Origin: Takakia lepidozioides
Lineage: Eukaryota > Streptophyta > Takakiopsida > Takakiales > Takakiaceae
NCBI GenBank assembly: GCA_030704615.1
Contig: CM060733.1
Span: 21,266,001 to 21,330,000, forward strand
Direction of reading: 5' to 3'
Length of the DNA stretch: 64,000 nt
Both the position numbers and the translations under genes were made by a program. Shown here piece by piece: positions 53,656-64,000 of this stretch (positions are counted from its first letter, which is position 1; every line of letters starts with the position of its first letter). Below the pieces are notes generated by a model that had not been told where the DNA came from, searched no databases, and saw only the letters and a list, made by a program, of their open reading frames with translations.

Positions 53656-56600
53656 CTACCCATGTGTTGTATCCCGCTGCAAAAGAGTATCGACCTCGTT
53701 GAAACTCATAGTGGCCTGGTGAATGAAGTTGTCACGTTTGGGATCGCAAACCATCCTCCTCAAAAATATGAAATACAAATGTTTGCAGGGTATGAAATTT
53801 ACCTCTTGCCCAAACTGGTTGATAGCATATTCACAAAATCAGGACATGTGCAATTGGGGAAATTGAAACCGTGATGTCGTAGGTCCTGTCATGAACAGCA
53901 GATGTGGAAGTGATGATTGTGAATACCCGACCATATCCTGGATCGGGTACTTCCGTGGTGCTTCCGACACGAGCTTGGAGCATTCTTGCGGACTCCACTT
54001 TGCCAAAGTGTTCAGCGGTTGGAGGGAAACGCCGAACGAGCTTTCCATCTCGTTTGGTTGGCCACAAGTCAGGATTTGCCGGGGGGACCCGGGAGGACGC
54101 AGGAGTAGTAGCACATGCATGGAGTTGGGGTTGTCTCGCAAGGGAAAAACCTGCCTCCTCCAGCATTTCAATCTCCTGAAAGCTGAGATGTGTTCCCACC
54201 TTCACGGGCAAACGGTTGGAGGAGATGGCTTCATCACTACGGAAGGACGCACAGTTCCATGCACACATCTGGCACAATCATCTGCGCAGAACCAGAACTT
54301 GTGGTTCTTGGCTTCTGGTTGACCGTATGGACGCATCAAGCCCGTGAAAGTCGGAGCAGGAGTTCGGGCACCACCTCTGGATATAGATGAAGTGCACTTC
54401 TCGAAATTAGTTGCCCTGATCGCTGTACATTTCACACGAGACCCGACACTTGTGCGTTCTATGTGCCAAACGTGGTCGGGGCATGCGGACTCAAGCACAT
54501 CAAGGGGGTTGTTTCTCTCCTGCACCATTTCAGTGGCACGGTTTGATGCTGGAGCTTGCCGTCGTGTTGGAGGTTCCTCCACAATGGAGGTTCCGGACAC
54601 GGAGCTGTCATGCAGGGGAACACGAGGCTTCGAGAAGTTATCACGGTCTGCCCTGTGGGAATCTGAATCCGAACCAGGTGGAGTGTTCAATTTCCTCTTA
54701 CAGGAGCCGAATCTCTCCTCCCCTTCAAGATGTGGAACTCTAGAAACAAGTGGCGTTCCCTGGGCATACATGCTCACCGCCCGTGCTATCTTGATTGGAT
54801 CCCCAGATCTGTTTGCAGCACGCAACATCAACTCCGATTTGTCCGGACCCTTGCCACCAACCCCACCTCGTAAGAAATCACGGTATCGGGTTTGTTGTTG
54901 CAAGGCACGTATCAAATCATCTGTTGTTGCCACATACAAATCCCGACCTCGTTTCCCAGACTGCTGCAACCATGCATTGTGCACAGTTTCTGCCAAATTG
55001 CAAGATGGCATGTCTGCCATTTCCTCAATGGACATGTTCTGCAAAGAGGATAACCACACTTCAGAATAGTGCACAGGAAACAACATAAAGAAAGCAATGA
55101 GTCAAAAATATGGAAAGCAAATGTATGAATAAAGCATGAAATAGAAGCCTCGTACCATTGTCATGGCTGCTCCCCACTGTCTATACCGGAAGTGCCAAAA
55201 CGCCAGCCAATCTTCCAATGCTCTCATACTCTCAAGTGATGCAGCCAGAAGAGAACCACCAGGCACGAATTGTCTGGAACAAAGTGTCCGCCTCCTTCAT
55301 TGTTCTAGCATCTTTGTACTCTTTGCACAATTTACGGTGCTGAGTCTGCATCTCTGGTTTGATGTCCGACTTTGTATGTTTTTCCAGAGATTGTGTCCAA
55401 TGGAATAGACATGTACGCTCTCTTCCTGGCATAGGCACTTTTGGGTCGCCCGATCCGAAGACAATACGAATAGCATTGAAATTTGCTTGAGCACTATCCG
55501 CCATGAAACCTGCGAAATTTGGAGATGGCAGCCCATGGCAGCCCATGACACGTATCAGGGAATTCCACATGAGCTTCTGGGATTCCGTATCCTCGGATTG
55601 CATGTCACAAACTGCAATTGTCATAACTCGTTGGTACACTGGATCGTAGACATGACAAGCCATTGTCGTCCAATCCTTCACTCGTTTCACATGATCAAAC
55701 ATAAGAAAACAGTTCTGCAAGTCCCCAGTCTTTGCATCCGCTTCACGAGGCTAACCCCACTGCCCTCCCCAACAGTCGACATTTTGAAAAGAAAAACTTT
55801 GATGGCACCTTGACCTGGGAATACATTGTCCTGGATGTAATCGTACTTGCTCAGTCGTTTCAATTCCAAAATATTGTCTATGTAGCCCTGATCCCAGAGC
55901 CCATTCTCAATGCATTGATCTGATGCCGAATGTTAGGTGAACTTAAAGTGGAGAAATGATCCATGACCAGGTCCAATGCTGCACCGTCAAGTTTAGTCCC
56001 CACAGAATCTCCTTCACTCAAAATATGGCTTTCCAAGAAGGACTTGCTTGCGCCAAGAGCAATTGCAGATGTTGTTGCGGATGGGTTTCTCCCGAACTCC
56101 TGTTTGATCAACCTCGATACTGTCTCAACACTCTCCCTGTAATCCCCCTTCGAGACAGGATGGTTATGGAATCCAAAATGCACACAAGCTCTCGTCATTG
56201 TATTCAAACGGTGGACAACATAGTACATTCTTGCTCCGCAGAGCGCCAAGCAGGATGGCACAAGTTTGCAGAATTTGCAGACGAAAGTGTTTGCGGTGGA
56301 GGGGCAGTCCCAGGCTGAAATGGATTCTCCGCCAGACCCTCCCATTCGCTTTGATTATGAACTCCAGACTGAAGAAAGTGTCTGCAATTCAAATTATCAC
56401 ACCTAAGGTGTCCATTGCAAACTGTCCTCCTGAAAACAAGCTTGTCATCATTCTGAATATTGGATGTTTTTGTTCTGCACCACGGGTGCGTGTTTCTTGT
56501 CCATTCCATGCATCATGATTGTTACACCTCCAACTCGCGGAGGAGGAGGCAGCTCGAATAGGATATCGCCATCAAAAGTCTCCGGCAAGAACTTCACAGG

Positions 56601-57154
56601 CACCTGCTTCAAAGATTCCCAATCAATTCCCCGCAACTCACTTTTGAATCCAGCCATTCCTCCCATCGCCCGCAATTTTGGAATGACACTACAAATCTCT
56701 TCTTCATCAGCTTCTGCAACCACAGTAGGAAGGACTGGATTTGGAATTTCACTTATGTCATCATCGGAAGAATCCGAAAGCTCAACGATTGGAGTGGAGG
56801 TGTGTTCTTTTTCACCACCACCTCCCTCTTGTCTTCAACGACCGAAGCAGCAGTCCCGGGCGTCACATATGACCCAAGGGACTTTCGCCGAGGCTCTCCA
56901 AGTACTCTGTATCGACCAGGACGCACTCTCCACTGGCTGATATGAGCCGTCTCATCACGGTTTTGGAAAGAATTTCACCAACTTCCCTTTCAGATCGTAA
57001 ACCTCTTCTCCAAAAAGATGGAGCCATTCTGCAGCTGAAAACGGGTAGTAGCCAAGACATGTTCCAGAACAATTGCAAATCCATTGTCAAGGACTTCCTG
57101 GGAGAACGGCACTGGTTTGTCGTCTGAGAAGAACTCCGCTTCAGAGGAAGCCAT
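53656..57154 (-). pseudogene. MULE-like transposase gene with WRKY/GCM-type and SWIM zinc fingers
   Basis: Minus-strand multi-exon gene, ATG at 57152-57154 and stop at 53656-53658. In order: an N-terminal region (FAIVLEHVLATTRFQLQ; ELRGIDWESLKQV; MDKKHAPVVQNKNIQYS); a Cys/His block, VCNGHLRCDNLNCRHF ... YYVVHRL ... FHNHPVS (about 56440-56150), resembling the WRKY/GCM-type finger of MULE transposases; the catalytic region 55720-55160 (MFDHVKRVKDWTTMACHVYD, GFMADSAQANFNAIRIVFG, CLFHWTQSLEKH); a long linker exon 55040-54200 with a second Cys-rich block (KCTAIRATNFEKC..., FWFCADDCARCVHG); a SWIM finger CTCPDF near 53850; and a last exon MVCDPKRDNFIHQATMSFNE. Several one-base frame changes occur (about 57020, 56225, 55260, 53865), so it is decayed or contains errors. 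MULE transposases catalyse cut-and-paste transposition. Divergent from the methyltransferase gene at 58.0 kb. Confidence 0.75.
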
Positions 57155-58003
57155 CTTCCTTCCTCGAGTATGTTTGTACCTTGCTATCGCAGATCTAGTG
57201 TAAATCGGTTTACTGCTGTCTCCAGAACACAGTTGAAGAATGAGCAGAGCATATGGCGGAGGAAGCTCAGATAACGACTGTGCATATTCTGTTATTCATT
57301 CCAGATATGCAGCCGTCCATTTTAATTACTTTTCTTGTGGGCCCAGTGGTCAGAGAATCCATAGGGGCAGTGTCGGCAACTGTTAAACCGTTAATCAGAA
57401 CCTCATCAATAAACCCAATAACAAAGCCGACTTCCTGGAAGCATGCCACAGGATCCGAGAATGGGATTGCAGATTAAGTAAATGTATCTATATACTACTA
57501 CCAATGATCATGCGCACCTGGAAAGTTCCAAATGTGCAACGAATGTGGGGTTTGGATAACAAGGATGACCGTGTATGATATTCCAAAATTTGTCATCAAA
57601 CTCTCGTTCATTTATATTTATTTGTTTAAGACGCATCAATTTCTGGGATTCGCTGTTCTTTTTAAATATTGAACCAGTATAATTTAGAACACGCCGTTTT
57701 TTTTGGGCGGCACACGTCAGACATCCATAACTGAATACGAACAGCTGTACACCAATTGCTGGCATGTGCACTAATAACGAAACGACTATGTGTAACGGTC
57801 ACGCGGGAGGGAATCCGATGCTTCTAGAGACACGCAAGAACACAGGCAATCCCGCAAGAAATCGGAGTCACTGCGTTTTTCTACTTTTCGCGCTTAGAGG
57901 GAGAGTGGTAGTCAAGCTGGAGAGGGTTCCTTCTAGAATACGAAAGAGAAGAAAGTCTCTTTATTTTACTTCCCTTAGAGAGAGACGCAGAGCAAGAGAG
58001 AAA
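57155..58003. promoter_or_regulatory. Divergent intergenic region of the two-gene element
   Basis: An 850-bp spacer between the start codons of the transposase (left) and ParB/methyltransferase (right) genes. It should hold both promoters. A+T-rich words near 57610-57700 could include TATA elements but none is convincing. The short copy of the element has lost this entire region. Confidence 0.45.
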
Positions 58004-58381
58004 ATGACGAGGCGTCGTTTGTTGGAGAACACAGGGCCAAGGCAGCAGGTGAACGGAGACTGATTCACAAGAGCAGACGGAGACTGAGGCAGCGGCTGCG
58101 ACACAGTCGGCGATAAGAGTGCGCCAGCCTGTGGAGGCAGAGATGAATCGCAGGGACACTGAAGAAGGTGGAAGCACGCGGAACGCCGAACCTGAAGAAG
58201 GTCAAGAAACCCTTGCGCAGACAGAAACTCCAGCAGATGTGAGAGGGAAGAGGAAAGCTGCAGAAGGGGATCAAATTTCAAAACCTAAGAAGGTGCCAGT
58301 AAGTTTTATCATATAGTCTGTGTGATTGCCTTTCAAGGAGTCCTTCCTCTTCCATTCTTTAGCAGGAACTACTGAATCGCG

Positions 58382-58699
58382 AGCGTCGTTAACGCCATTC
58401 GATTCTGCTCATGAGATTTATGTACCTATGTGTTTGAAGAGAGAGTCTGCACTTACTATTCTCCCTAAACTACACTGAATGTCGTTGCCGCCAATCAGTT
58501 GCACATATATGTCATTACACAACACCGATCCGGCAGGTTGTTATCTTTTGTGATTGTCGTTAACGCCGTTCGCTATCGCTCTCACTTTTGTTTTGAATAC
58601 GGCAGTCTCGGCTTTGCATGTGTAGATTGTGCTGAATTCTTTCACACCATTCATGGTGAGTTTCCTTGATACAGAGTGATTGTCGTTACCGCCATTCAC
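58382..58699. repeat. Four short palindromes in intron 1 of the methyltransferase gene
   Basis: Imperfect inverted repeats of about 22 bp at 58382, 58476, 58551 and 58678, all variants of TGA(A/T)TGTCGTT followed by (G/A)(A/C)CG(A/C)C(A/G)TTC. The centre is usually CGTTG or CGTTA and the right arm CGCCATTC. Confidence 0.75.
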
Positions 58700-60566
58700 T
58701 ATTTGCAAATCACTTAGTCAGAAACTGAATGGCATCGTGCAGAAAACTGTGAGGTCGAAGCCTACAGGATCAGAGGGGAAAGGATCTGGAGATGGGGACG
58801 AGTCCGCAAAAAGCTCAGAGAATACAGATGAAGCAGATGAATCCGAAGTGCACTACCTTGACAAGGTGAAAGAACTCATGTCATTCCAGAAGGTAAACTC
58901 TCAGGAGGTTATAAGGGACATGCTCGTATCTGGAGGGCGTCTGGACATACCTCTGTGCCGGATGATATCAATGCCTGTTGTGCGTCCACCTCTTTCCCAT
59001 GACATAACAAAATTGGAGAGTGATTTTGTGCATGGATATAGACTTGGTGCACAAGTTTTTTATGTGTGTCACTGACGGATATAAATGGGAAAAGCACATT
59101 AGTTTCTCCAGAGATCAGTGATAACTGGGATGAGTGCTGGAAAGATGCCAATGAGGAGTTCGAGCTGGGCCTCATGATGGGAAAGAACACCCAGCAATTT
59201 GCAACCACATGTTCTACGTCTGGGACGGCAACCACCGATTGCTGGCATGGATGGGATACATTCAGAAACACCATTCGAAAGACAAAGACAAGCATGTTGC
59301 TGTGGAGGCAATGGTTTTGGATCCAGGAAACGACATCGCTAGGCTTCTTACAGCTATGCACGACGTGAACAAGTAAGTCATCCAGGAGATTTGATTCCCT
59401 CTGTAGTGTCTTGTTGATCCTCAAAAAACAGTGTTAAGGAATGCAATGTTTCAATGTTTTTGCAGATCGACAGAGAAATCGCATGTGACAACAAGCTTGG
59501 TTCACACACTATTCCGAATTCAGAGGATTGGTCTGATGAAGCTGGATGATTTTCGGACAGTACTACCACCCAATATCATCAAGAAGTGCGAAACAGGAAG
59601 AGCTGCAGGCACTTGGTATTCTTTGACACGAGGCGTTTCTGGAGTACATGTATGCGGTAAGCCCGAGTCTGTAATCTGTTTACTTTTCGAATACATGTTT
59701 AGAGTCCCTTCGGAGCTAATCACTACTTGAATGAATGCAGCAAGAACTGGCAGAGGCAGCTGAGAAGGGAAAATCCGAATATTACCGCACTACACCAGAG
59801 GAACTAGGACATCAAAGGGTGTGGAAGCTGCAATAAAGAAGGAGTTTGAGATGCGAAGAACCAAATTGATGTCAGCCTTCGGAAAGCAGCTTAGAATAGT
59901 AGATCCTGGACTTGGTCCTGAGTTCCTTCAGCAGATCAAAACACACTATGACAAGCATGTGCATCCGGAGATGCAGCAGGAGAAATTGCACCGGCTGGCC
60001 ATATCGATGGTCGACCCACAAACAAAAATAAGGTGGCTGGAGATATGGAACTCAGATCAAACAGTAAAGGACTTGAATCAGTTCCCAAAGAGCCATACAG
60101 CCTGGCACAAAGGTGGAAGGAATCAGTGATTTGGTGTTTGATAACTGGCTCCACAAGGCTACATTTTGGAGTCAGGTGTGTATTCGAACATGCTGTTTCT
60201 TCTCTTCAAGTATGTGATGTGTTTCTTTTTTGCAATTCTGACAAATATACTATTTGCAGCTCGAAAAGCGCGCCGTCATTGTGCTGGATCAGACTTTGAA
60301 GGACCTGAACATTGCGATTGTTTCCCCTCCCCAAATGTCATTGGAGGCATACATAAGGAAGTGGAGAGGTCTCACCTGGAGATACTGTTTTTTCCGGGAG
60401 TTCTCCAAAGATGGTAACATTTTACGGTCCAACGACTTTGACAGTCAGGTTGGAGGAGAGTGGGCCATGATGCGAGTTGTGTACAGGTGAAATGTCATAC
60501 TTGAAACTCTACTGTTTTTTTGGGAAAAATTGTGGCTTCATATGGATTGCAATCTTAGATCCAGAT

Positions 60567-61294
60567 TGAATGTCGTTGACGACATTCACTTCTTTGTCTG
60601 AGTCATTCTTAAGCGAGTATATGAATTCACCTGGTTAGGATCTAAGGGTGCAATTATATTGTCCCTGATTAGAATTGATAATGTCCTTGAATGGCGTTGA
60701 CGACATTCACATACGGAGGTAGTTGTTGTGTGGTCCTCAAGGTTATTTAAATTTCTTGTTAATGTCCATAGAGGGTTACAATGAGGGTTGATACTTCATT
60801 TTGCGAAAGGTAAATGCAGAACATTCAGTGTTCTGCATGTTTGGTCCTCTTGCGATGAATATGGAGGCTTTGATAAGCTCTGTTTTAAGAAATCCAAATG
60901 TGAATGTCGTTGACGACATTCACAGCGGTGTCTGTATTTTCATTCAAACAAACGCAAATTCAATTTCATGGATTGGGGAAGTAGGAATGGTTGTCTTTTT
61001 GTATTTTGTGAATGGCGTTGCCGCCATTCACTACAGTTGATGTTGTGAGGTCCTCAGTGATAGTTCGTTATGAATGTGATTGAGTTTTCCGGGTGGATGG
61101 TTCATTACTCAATTTTTTTATTCCATCCTGTGATTTGTTTATTTCAGTAATAATTTGGGCTTCATTCTTGAATGTCGTTGACGACATTCACTTCTATTTC
61201 TGTGTCATTTCTAATCGCTTATTGCATTCACCTGGATTAGGATGTATTTACAGTGTCATGGAATGGAATGTTCTGAATGGCGTTGACGACTTCA
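60567..61294. repeat. Six short palindromes in one methyltransferase intron
   Basis: Copies at 60567-60588, 60688-60709, 60901-60922, 61009-61030, 61169-61190 and 61274-61294. Three have perfect 10-bp arms TGAATGTCGT and ACGACATTCA around TG. The copy at 61009 has TGAATGGCG pairing with CGCCATTCA, a compensated change. The last one lacks a base in the right arm. All lie inside a single intron (60487-61435). Confidence 0.9.
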
Positions 61295-63531
61295 TGATCT
61301 GGAGTAGTAGTGTGGTCCTTGAAAAGGTCTTGGAGCAGTTGTCAGAGCCATTTCAATCCATGTTTATTCTTTCTTTCTACTTGGCATCTTACTCACTGAG
61401 CGCTTTTGTGGGTTGGGATTCATCTCTTTTTTCAGGTACACGAAATATGTGCTTATGGAAGGAAATCACCTGAGCGGAATTCCGACTATCTTGACATTGT
61501 CGGGACCCTGCAAACGATCCAACCATGTATACTGCAGGGATATTGAAGGACTGGAGTCCTTCTCACTTCAGAGACTGTGGGTGGTACCTTGACTCCACCT
61601 GAGCACACGACCTTTCAAGAACAGCATATGAAATACTTGAACAATAACGCTGAGATGCTGGCGCCTTGATGAAGAAGGAGTATCAACGAAACATAGCAAC
61701 CTTGGCTGCCAGAGCCTGATGCTCAGGAACGCCGCAGAAGGGAAAAAGAAGGCGGGCCGCAAACCAAAAGACAAGGCTGTTGATGTCATAGCCATCTCAC
61801 CAGCAAAAGCCACAAAGACAAAGACAAGTCCAAAGAGAAGGAAAAGGACAAGGGGAAGGAGAAATATGAAAAGGAGATGGAGAGTGGGCAGGACTTTAGT
61901 GCTGGAAGATATACCCGCACTTCAGTGCGTGTTCGATGCCAAGCCACACCCTTCCCGTTCTGATTCAGCAGGAGAGATGAAAAATTGTTAATGAGGGTTG
62001 GCTTTCGATGATGCAGAGTCGAAAGAGAGGATACACTGGGGGTGCCATCCCCATACCTGGGACAATATAATCTCATTCATCAATCTGGTGAGAATTCCAC
62101 TTTCTTTCCTTTTCTCTGAATGTTTCGGTTGGCACAAGTATTTCAGTCTCGTTCTTGAAAACATTCTTGCCATCGTTCTTATAAAAACATGTCTGTTGCA
62201 GGTGAGCACAGGTCCCACCTTCGTGTGCGGGTGCTCAGAAAAACTTATTGGGCCCCGACATTGTCATTCTCGAAATTCCGGATGGCCAGGCTGTGCCAGA
62301 AGTTCTTCCAAAGGGGCAAGACGCCAGGGTGGGGAACAACGTCGAGGACAACTACTGGAGTTGGGTATTCGGGTTCTGTAACAATTTCCTCTCGATGCAG
62401 GGACACTTCTGCTTTTTCAGTAAGGTGACAATGATAGTCGTCGGGCATTGGCATCATACCTCAAGTCTTCAGGGTTTGAAGTTTTGCGCACATGGAATTG
62501 TGTGAAAAGCCTCTACCTTGTGAAAGGGGGTTTCCCTGGTCAGCTGGTATGCCGTCTGCCTTTGTTTATGCTTTGATCATGAGTTTCAATTTTCTCTGCA
62601 GCCCACTCTAGTAGAATGTTTTATGATCGACACCGATCATCAACGATTCATGGTTTTTTGGTGTCAGAGTGCTGAATAGCGATGTACACACTTCCACTTT
62701 AGATGTGTTTACCCACACTAACCTGCTATCTTTGGCCAGCGAGGATGTTCGAGGCGATCTGCCTGCGGAGGATTCGCACATCAAAGACACCATCCTCCAT
62801 CCGCAGCTTTGAGATTCTGACCAAGGTTGTTTCGTCAACCCCCCCTATGAGCCCAATGTCGATGACATTTGTACAAATTCATGCCAGTCCAGTCAGACTC
62901 TGAAGAGACCAGATGGCACTCCCTGGAGAGGTGCAAAGGAGGAAAGTCACCCGCATTCATGCAAAATACTGCTGGAGTCATGCAGCCACCGCTCTGCACA
63001 GGTGGCGATCTTTCTGTGTCCACATGTTCGTTTTCTCCCTTCCGAATTGGTTTCCTTTCAACAGTTTCATCTGCTTTAAATCCCTCCTCCAAAACTGCTT
63101 ATGTTCCTGTCTGGTGCAGGAGCAATTACCACGCATGCAAGGCAGGCGGACGAAAGAAGCCTTTTTGGTATGGGGTGATTCTGACCTCTACAACACAGTG
63201 CTCCTCCCCCTTTTGTCTGGCTCAACTCAGGCACACAGACTGATCGGATTCTATTTGAAATGATGACGATCCCGAAGATAAGCAGGTCGACAACGACTTT
63301 TCATGTGAGTAAGTGCTAAACCCTCTTGGGAGTCATACTCAATTTCTCGATAACATCAAGTTACAGTAATAACTTTTTCAGGCTGTCTTTCAGGAAAGCA
63401 GCGGTGGATCTTCAGGAGATACAGTATTCTGGCGAGTCTGTTTTCGACAGCCCCCTTTCCAATTTTCTGCTCCTGTTTATGCCGAAGCAATGGCACTTCA
63501 CGCGTCCGAGTCCCTATCCCTGACTTTTTAG

Positions 63532-64000
63532 TGCCAGCCGTAGTGTATCCAGCGTGGATCCGGTGTTCTAAAATACTTAGACTTAGATGCAGAGGAAGAG
63601 GGGATACATTGTACTGACTCTGAGTCAGACTGAACTGTATTCTTTTTATATTCATTTTCATATTATCTGGGAAAACGTTGAATCCCCTTACTCTACCGTA
63701 GTTGTTCCTTTAGAACAAATAATAATCACAGAATCAACTTTCGTTTAAATTGCTATATGTATGAATCCATCTCACAACCTTCCTGACTCTTTCATATCCA
63801 TTGTGCATTCATCTACACTGTTATTCATGCGTGCTCCATTCATGAACGCTTCCTTTGTACAACATCCATTGTACATTCATCCTCTGTACTCTTTAATCCA
63901 CCCCACAAACCTTCCACACTCATTTCATATACTTTGTGCATTCGTCAAAAGATTTGGTCATGCATCTTCCTGTCATGAATTTTTGTCATTGCTCAACATC
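63532..64000. other. 3' flank and subterminal region of the long copy
   Basis: From about 63760 to the window end, words like CATTCATC, CCATTCATG and CATCCATTG recur. They are the inverse of the GGATGAAT repeats at the matching (methyltransferase) end of the short copy. No terminus is reached before the window ends. Confidence 0.5.

Larger units (their letters stand above)
58004..63531 (+). pseudogene. ParB-like domain plus DNA-methyltransferase gene, long copy
   Basis: Plus-strand gene of about 11 exons. Exon 1 (58004-58298, donor GTAAGT) is hydrophilic. Exon 2 (about 58718-59372) holds a ParB/Srx-like domain: LDIPLCRMISMPVVRPPLS and FYVWDGNHRLLAWMGYIQKH, i.e. the DG(N/H)HR signature. Exons 59466-59656, 59741-60175 and 60260-60486 (LEKRAVIVLDQTLKDL, YCFFREFSKDGNILRSNDFD) follow, then 61436-61540, a basic region at 61650-62090, and 62203-62535 (DIVILEIPDGQAVPEVLPKG, YWSWVFGFCNNFLSMQGHF). 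Next are 62730-63010 (NPPYEPNVDD, TPWRGAKEESHPHSCKILLE), 63120-63306 (NYHACKAGGR) and 63383-63531. This is the layout of ParB-methylase fusions known from phages and bacteria, here with spliceosomal introns. Frame changes occur near 58055, 59070, 59210, 59820, 60090 and 62240. Confidence 0.65.

Noticed and set aside
54344-55069. 241-codon plus-strand open frame
   Set aside because: It is the antisense of the MULE transposase linker exon (55040-54200), which carries the conserved protein motifs on the minus strand.
57253-57477. Plus-strand 74-codon frame in the divergent spacer
   Set aside because: No family motif, antisense frame equally open, and it lies in the probable promoter region.
60567-61294. 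CRISPR-like spaced repeats
   Set aside because: Regular short repeats in an intron, but each is a palindrome, spacers are of very uneven length and no cas-like gene is present.

Overview
The window comes from a streptophyte (plant-lineage) nuclear genome. Evidence is a P-class pentatricopeptide-repeat (PPR) gene, arrays of PLS-type PPR debris, a plant-style kinesin-light-chain-related exon, spliceosomal introns, a Ty3/gypsy element primed by initiator-Met tRNA, plant CACTA elements and MULE-like elements. The extreme repeat load and intron-rich PPR gene suggest a non-seed lineage, perhaps a charophycean alga such as Chara; that last step is inference from memory. Almost everything here is mobile DNA. 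Few host gene pieces can be recognised: one FKBP exon (15.1 kb), a KLC-related fragment (42 kb), an unrecognised single-exon gene (43.2 kb) and a PPR gene (46.6-47.6 kb).

Left part (1-23 kb): the 3' half of a chromodomain Ty3/gypsy element (pol + 3' LTR, + strand) is followed by the RNase H end of a LINE. About 10 kb further on, the 5' half of the same kind of element (gag + 5' LTR, minus strand) abuts the 5' part of a LINE. The two LTR outer flanks carry the same 5 bp (CAAAC), and the LINE reading frame continues across the implied join. The simplest reading is one retrotransposon nested in one LINE, later split by an inversion. The LINE has an AP endonuclease, a reverse transcriptase, a chromodomain-like segment, RNase H and a 2A-like NPGP motif. 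Between the halves lies a CACTA element: an apparently intact tnp2 transposase (+) and, divergently, a Transposase_24-type gene whose last exon carries an FCP1/NIF-like phosphatase domain.

Middle part (23-40 kb): tandem repeats, PPR-derived pseudogenes on the minus strand, a tRNA-Gly-derived repeat head, a 555-bp tandem array, a second CACTA end with its accessory gene, a six-copy PPR pseudogene array, Ty1/copia remains, and a 542-bp MITE with TA target duplication.

Right part (40-64 kb): after the KLC-related, unknown and PPR genes come two inverted copies of what looks like one two-gene element. A MULE-like transposase gene with a SWIM finger is divergent from a gene joining a ParB-like domain to a beta-class DNA methyltransferase fold. 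One copy (53.6-64 kb) is long; the other (47.8-53.25 kb) has lost the 5' halves of both genes. The methyltransferase introns hold about a dozen short palindromes built around CGT-TG-ACG. This pairing, and the palindromes, are the best candidates for something undescribed.
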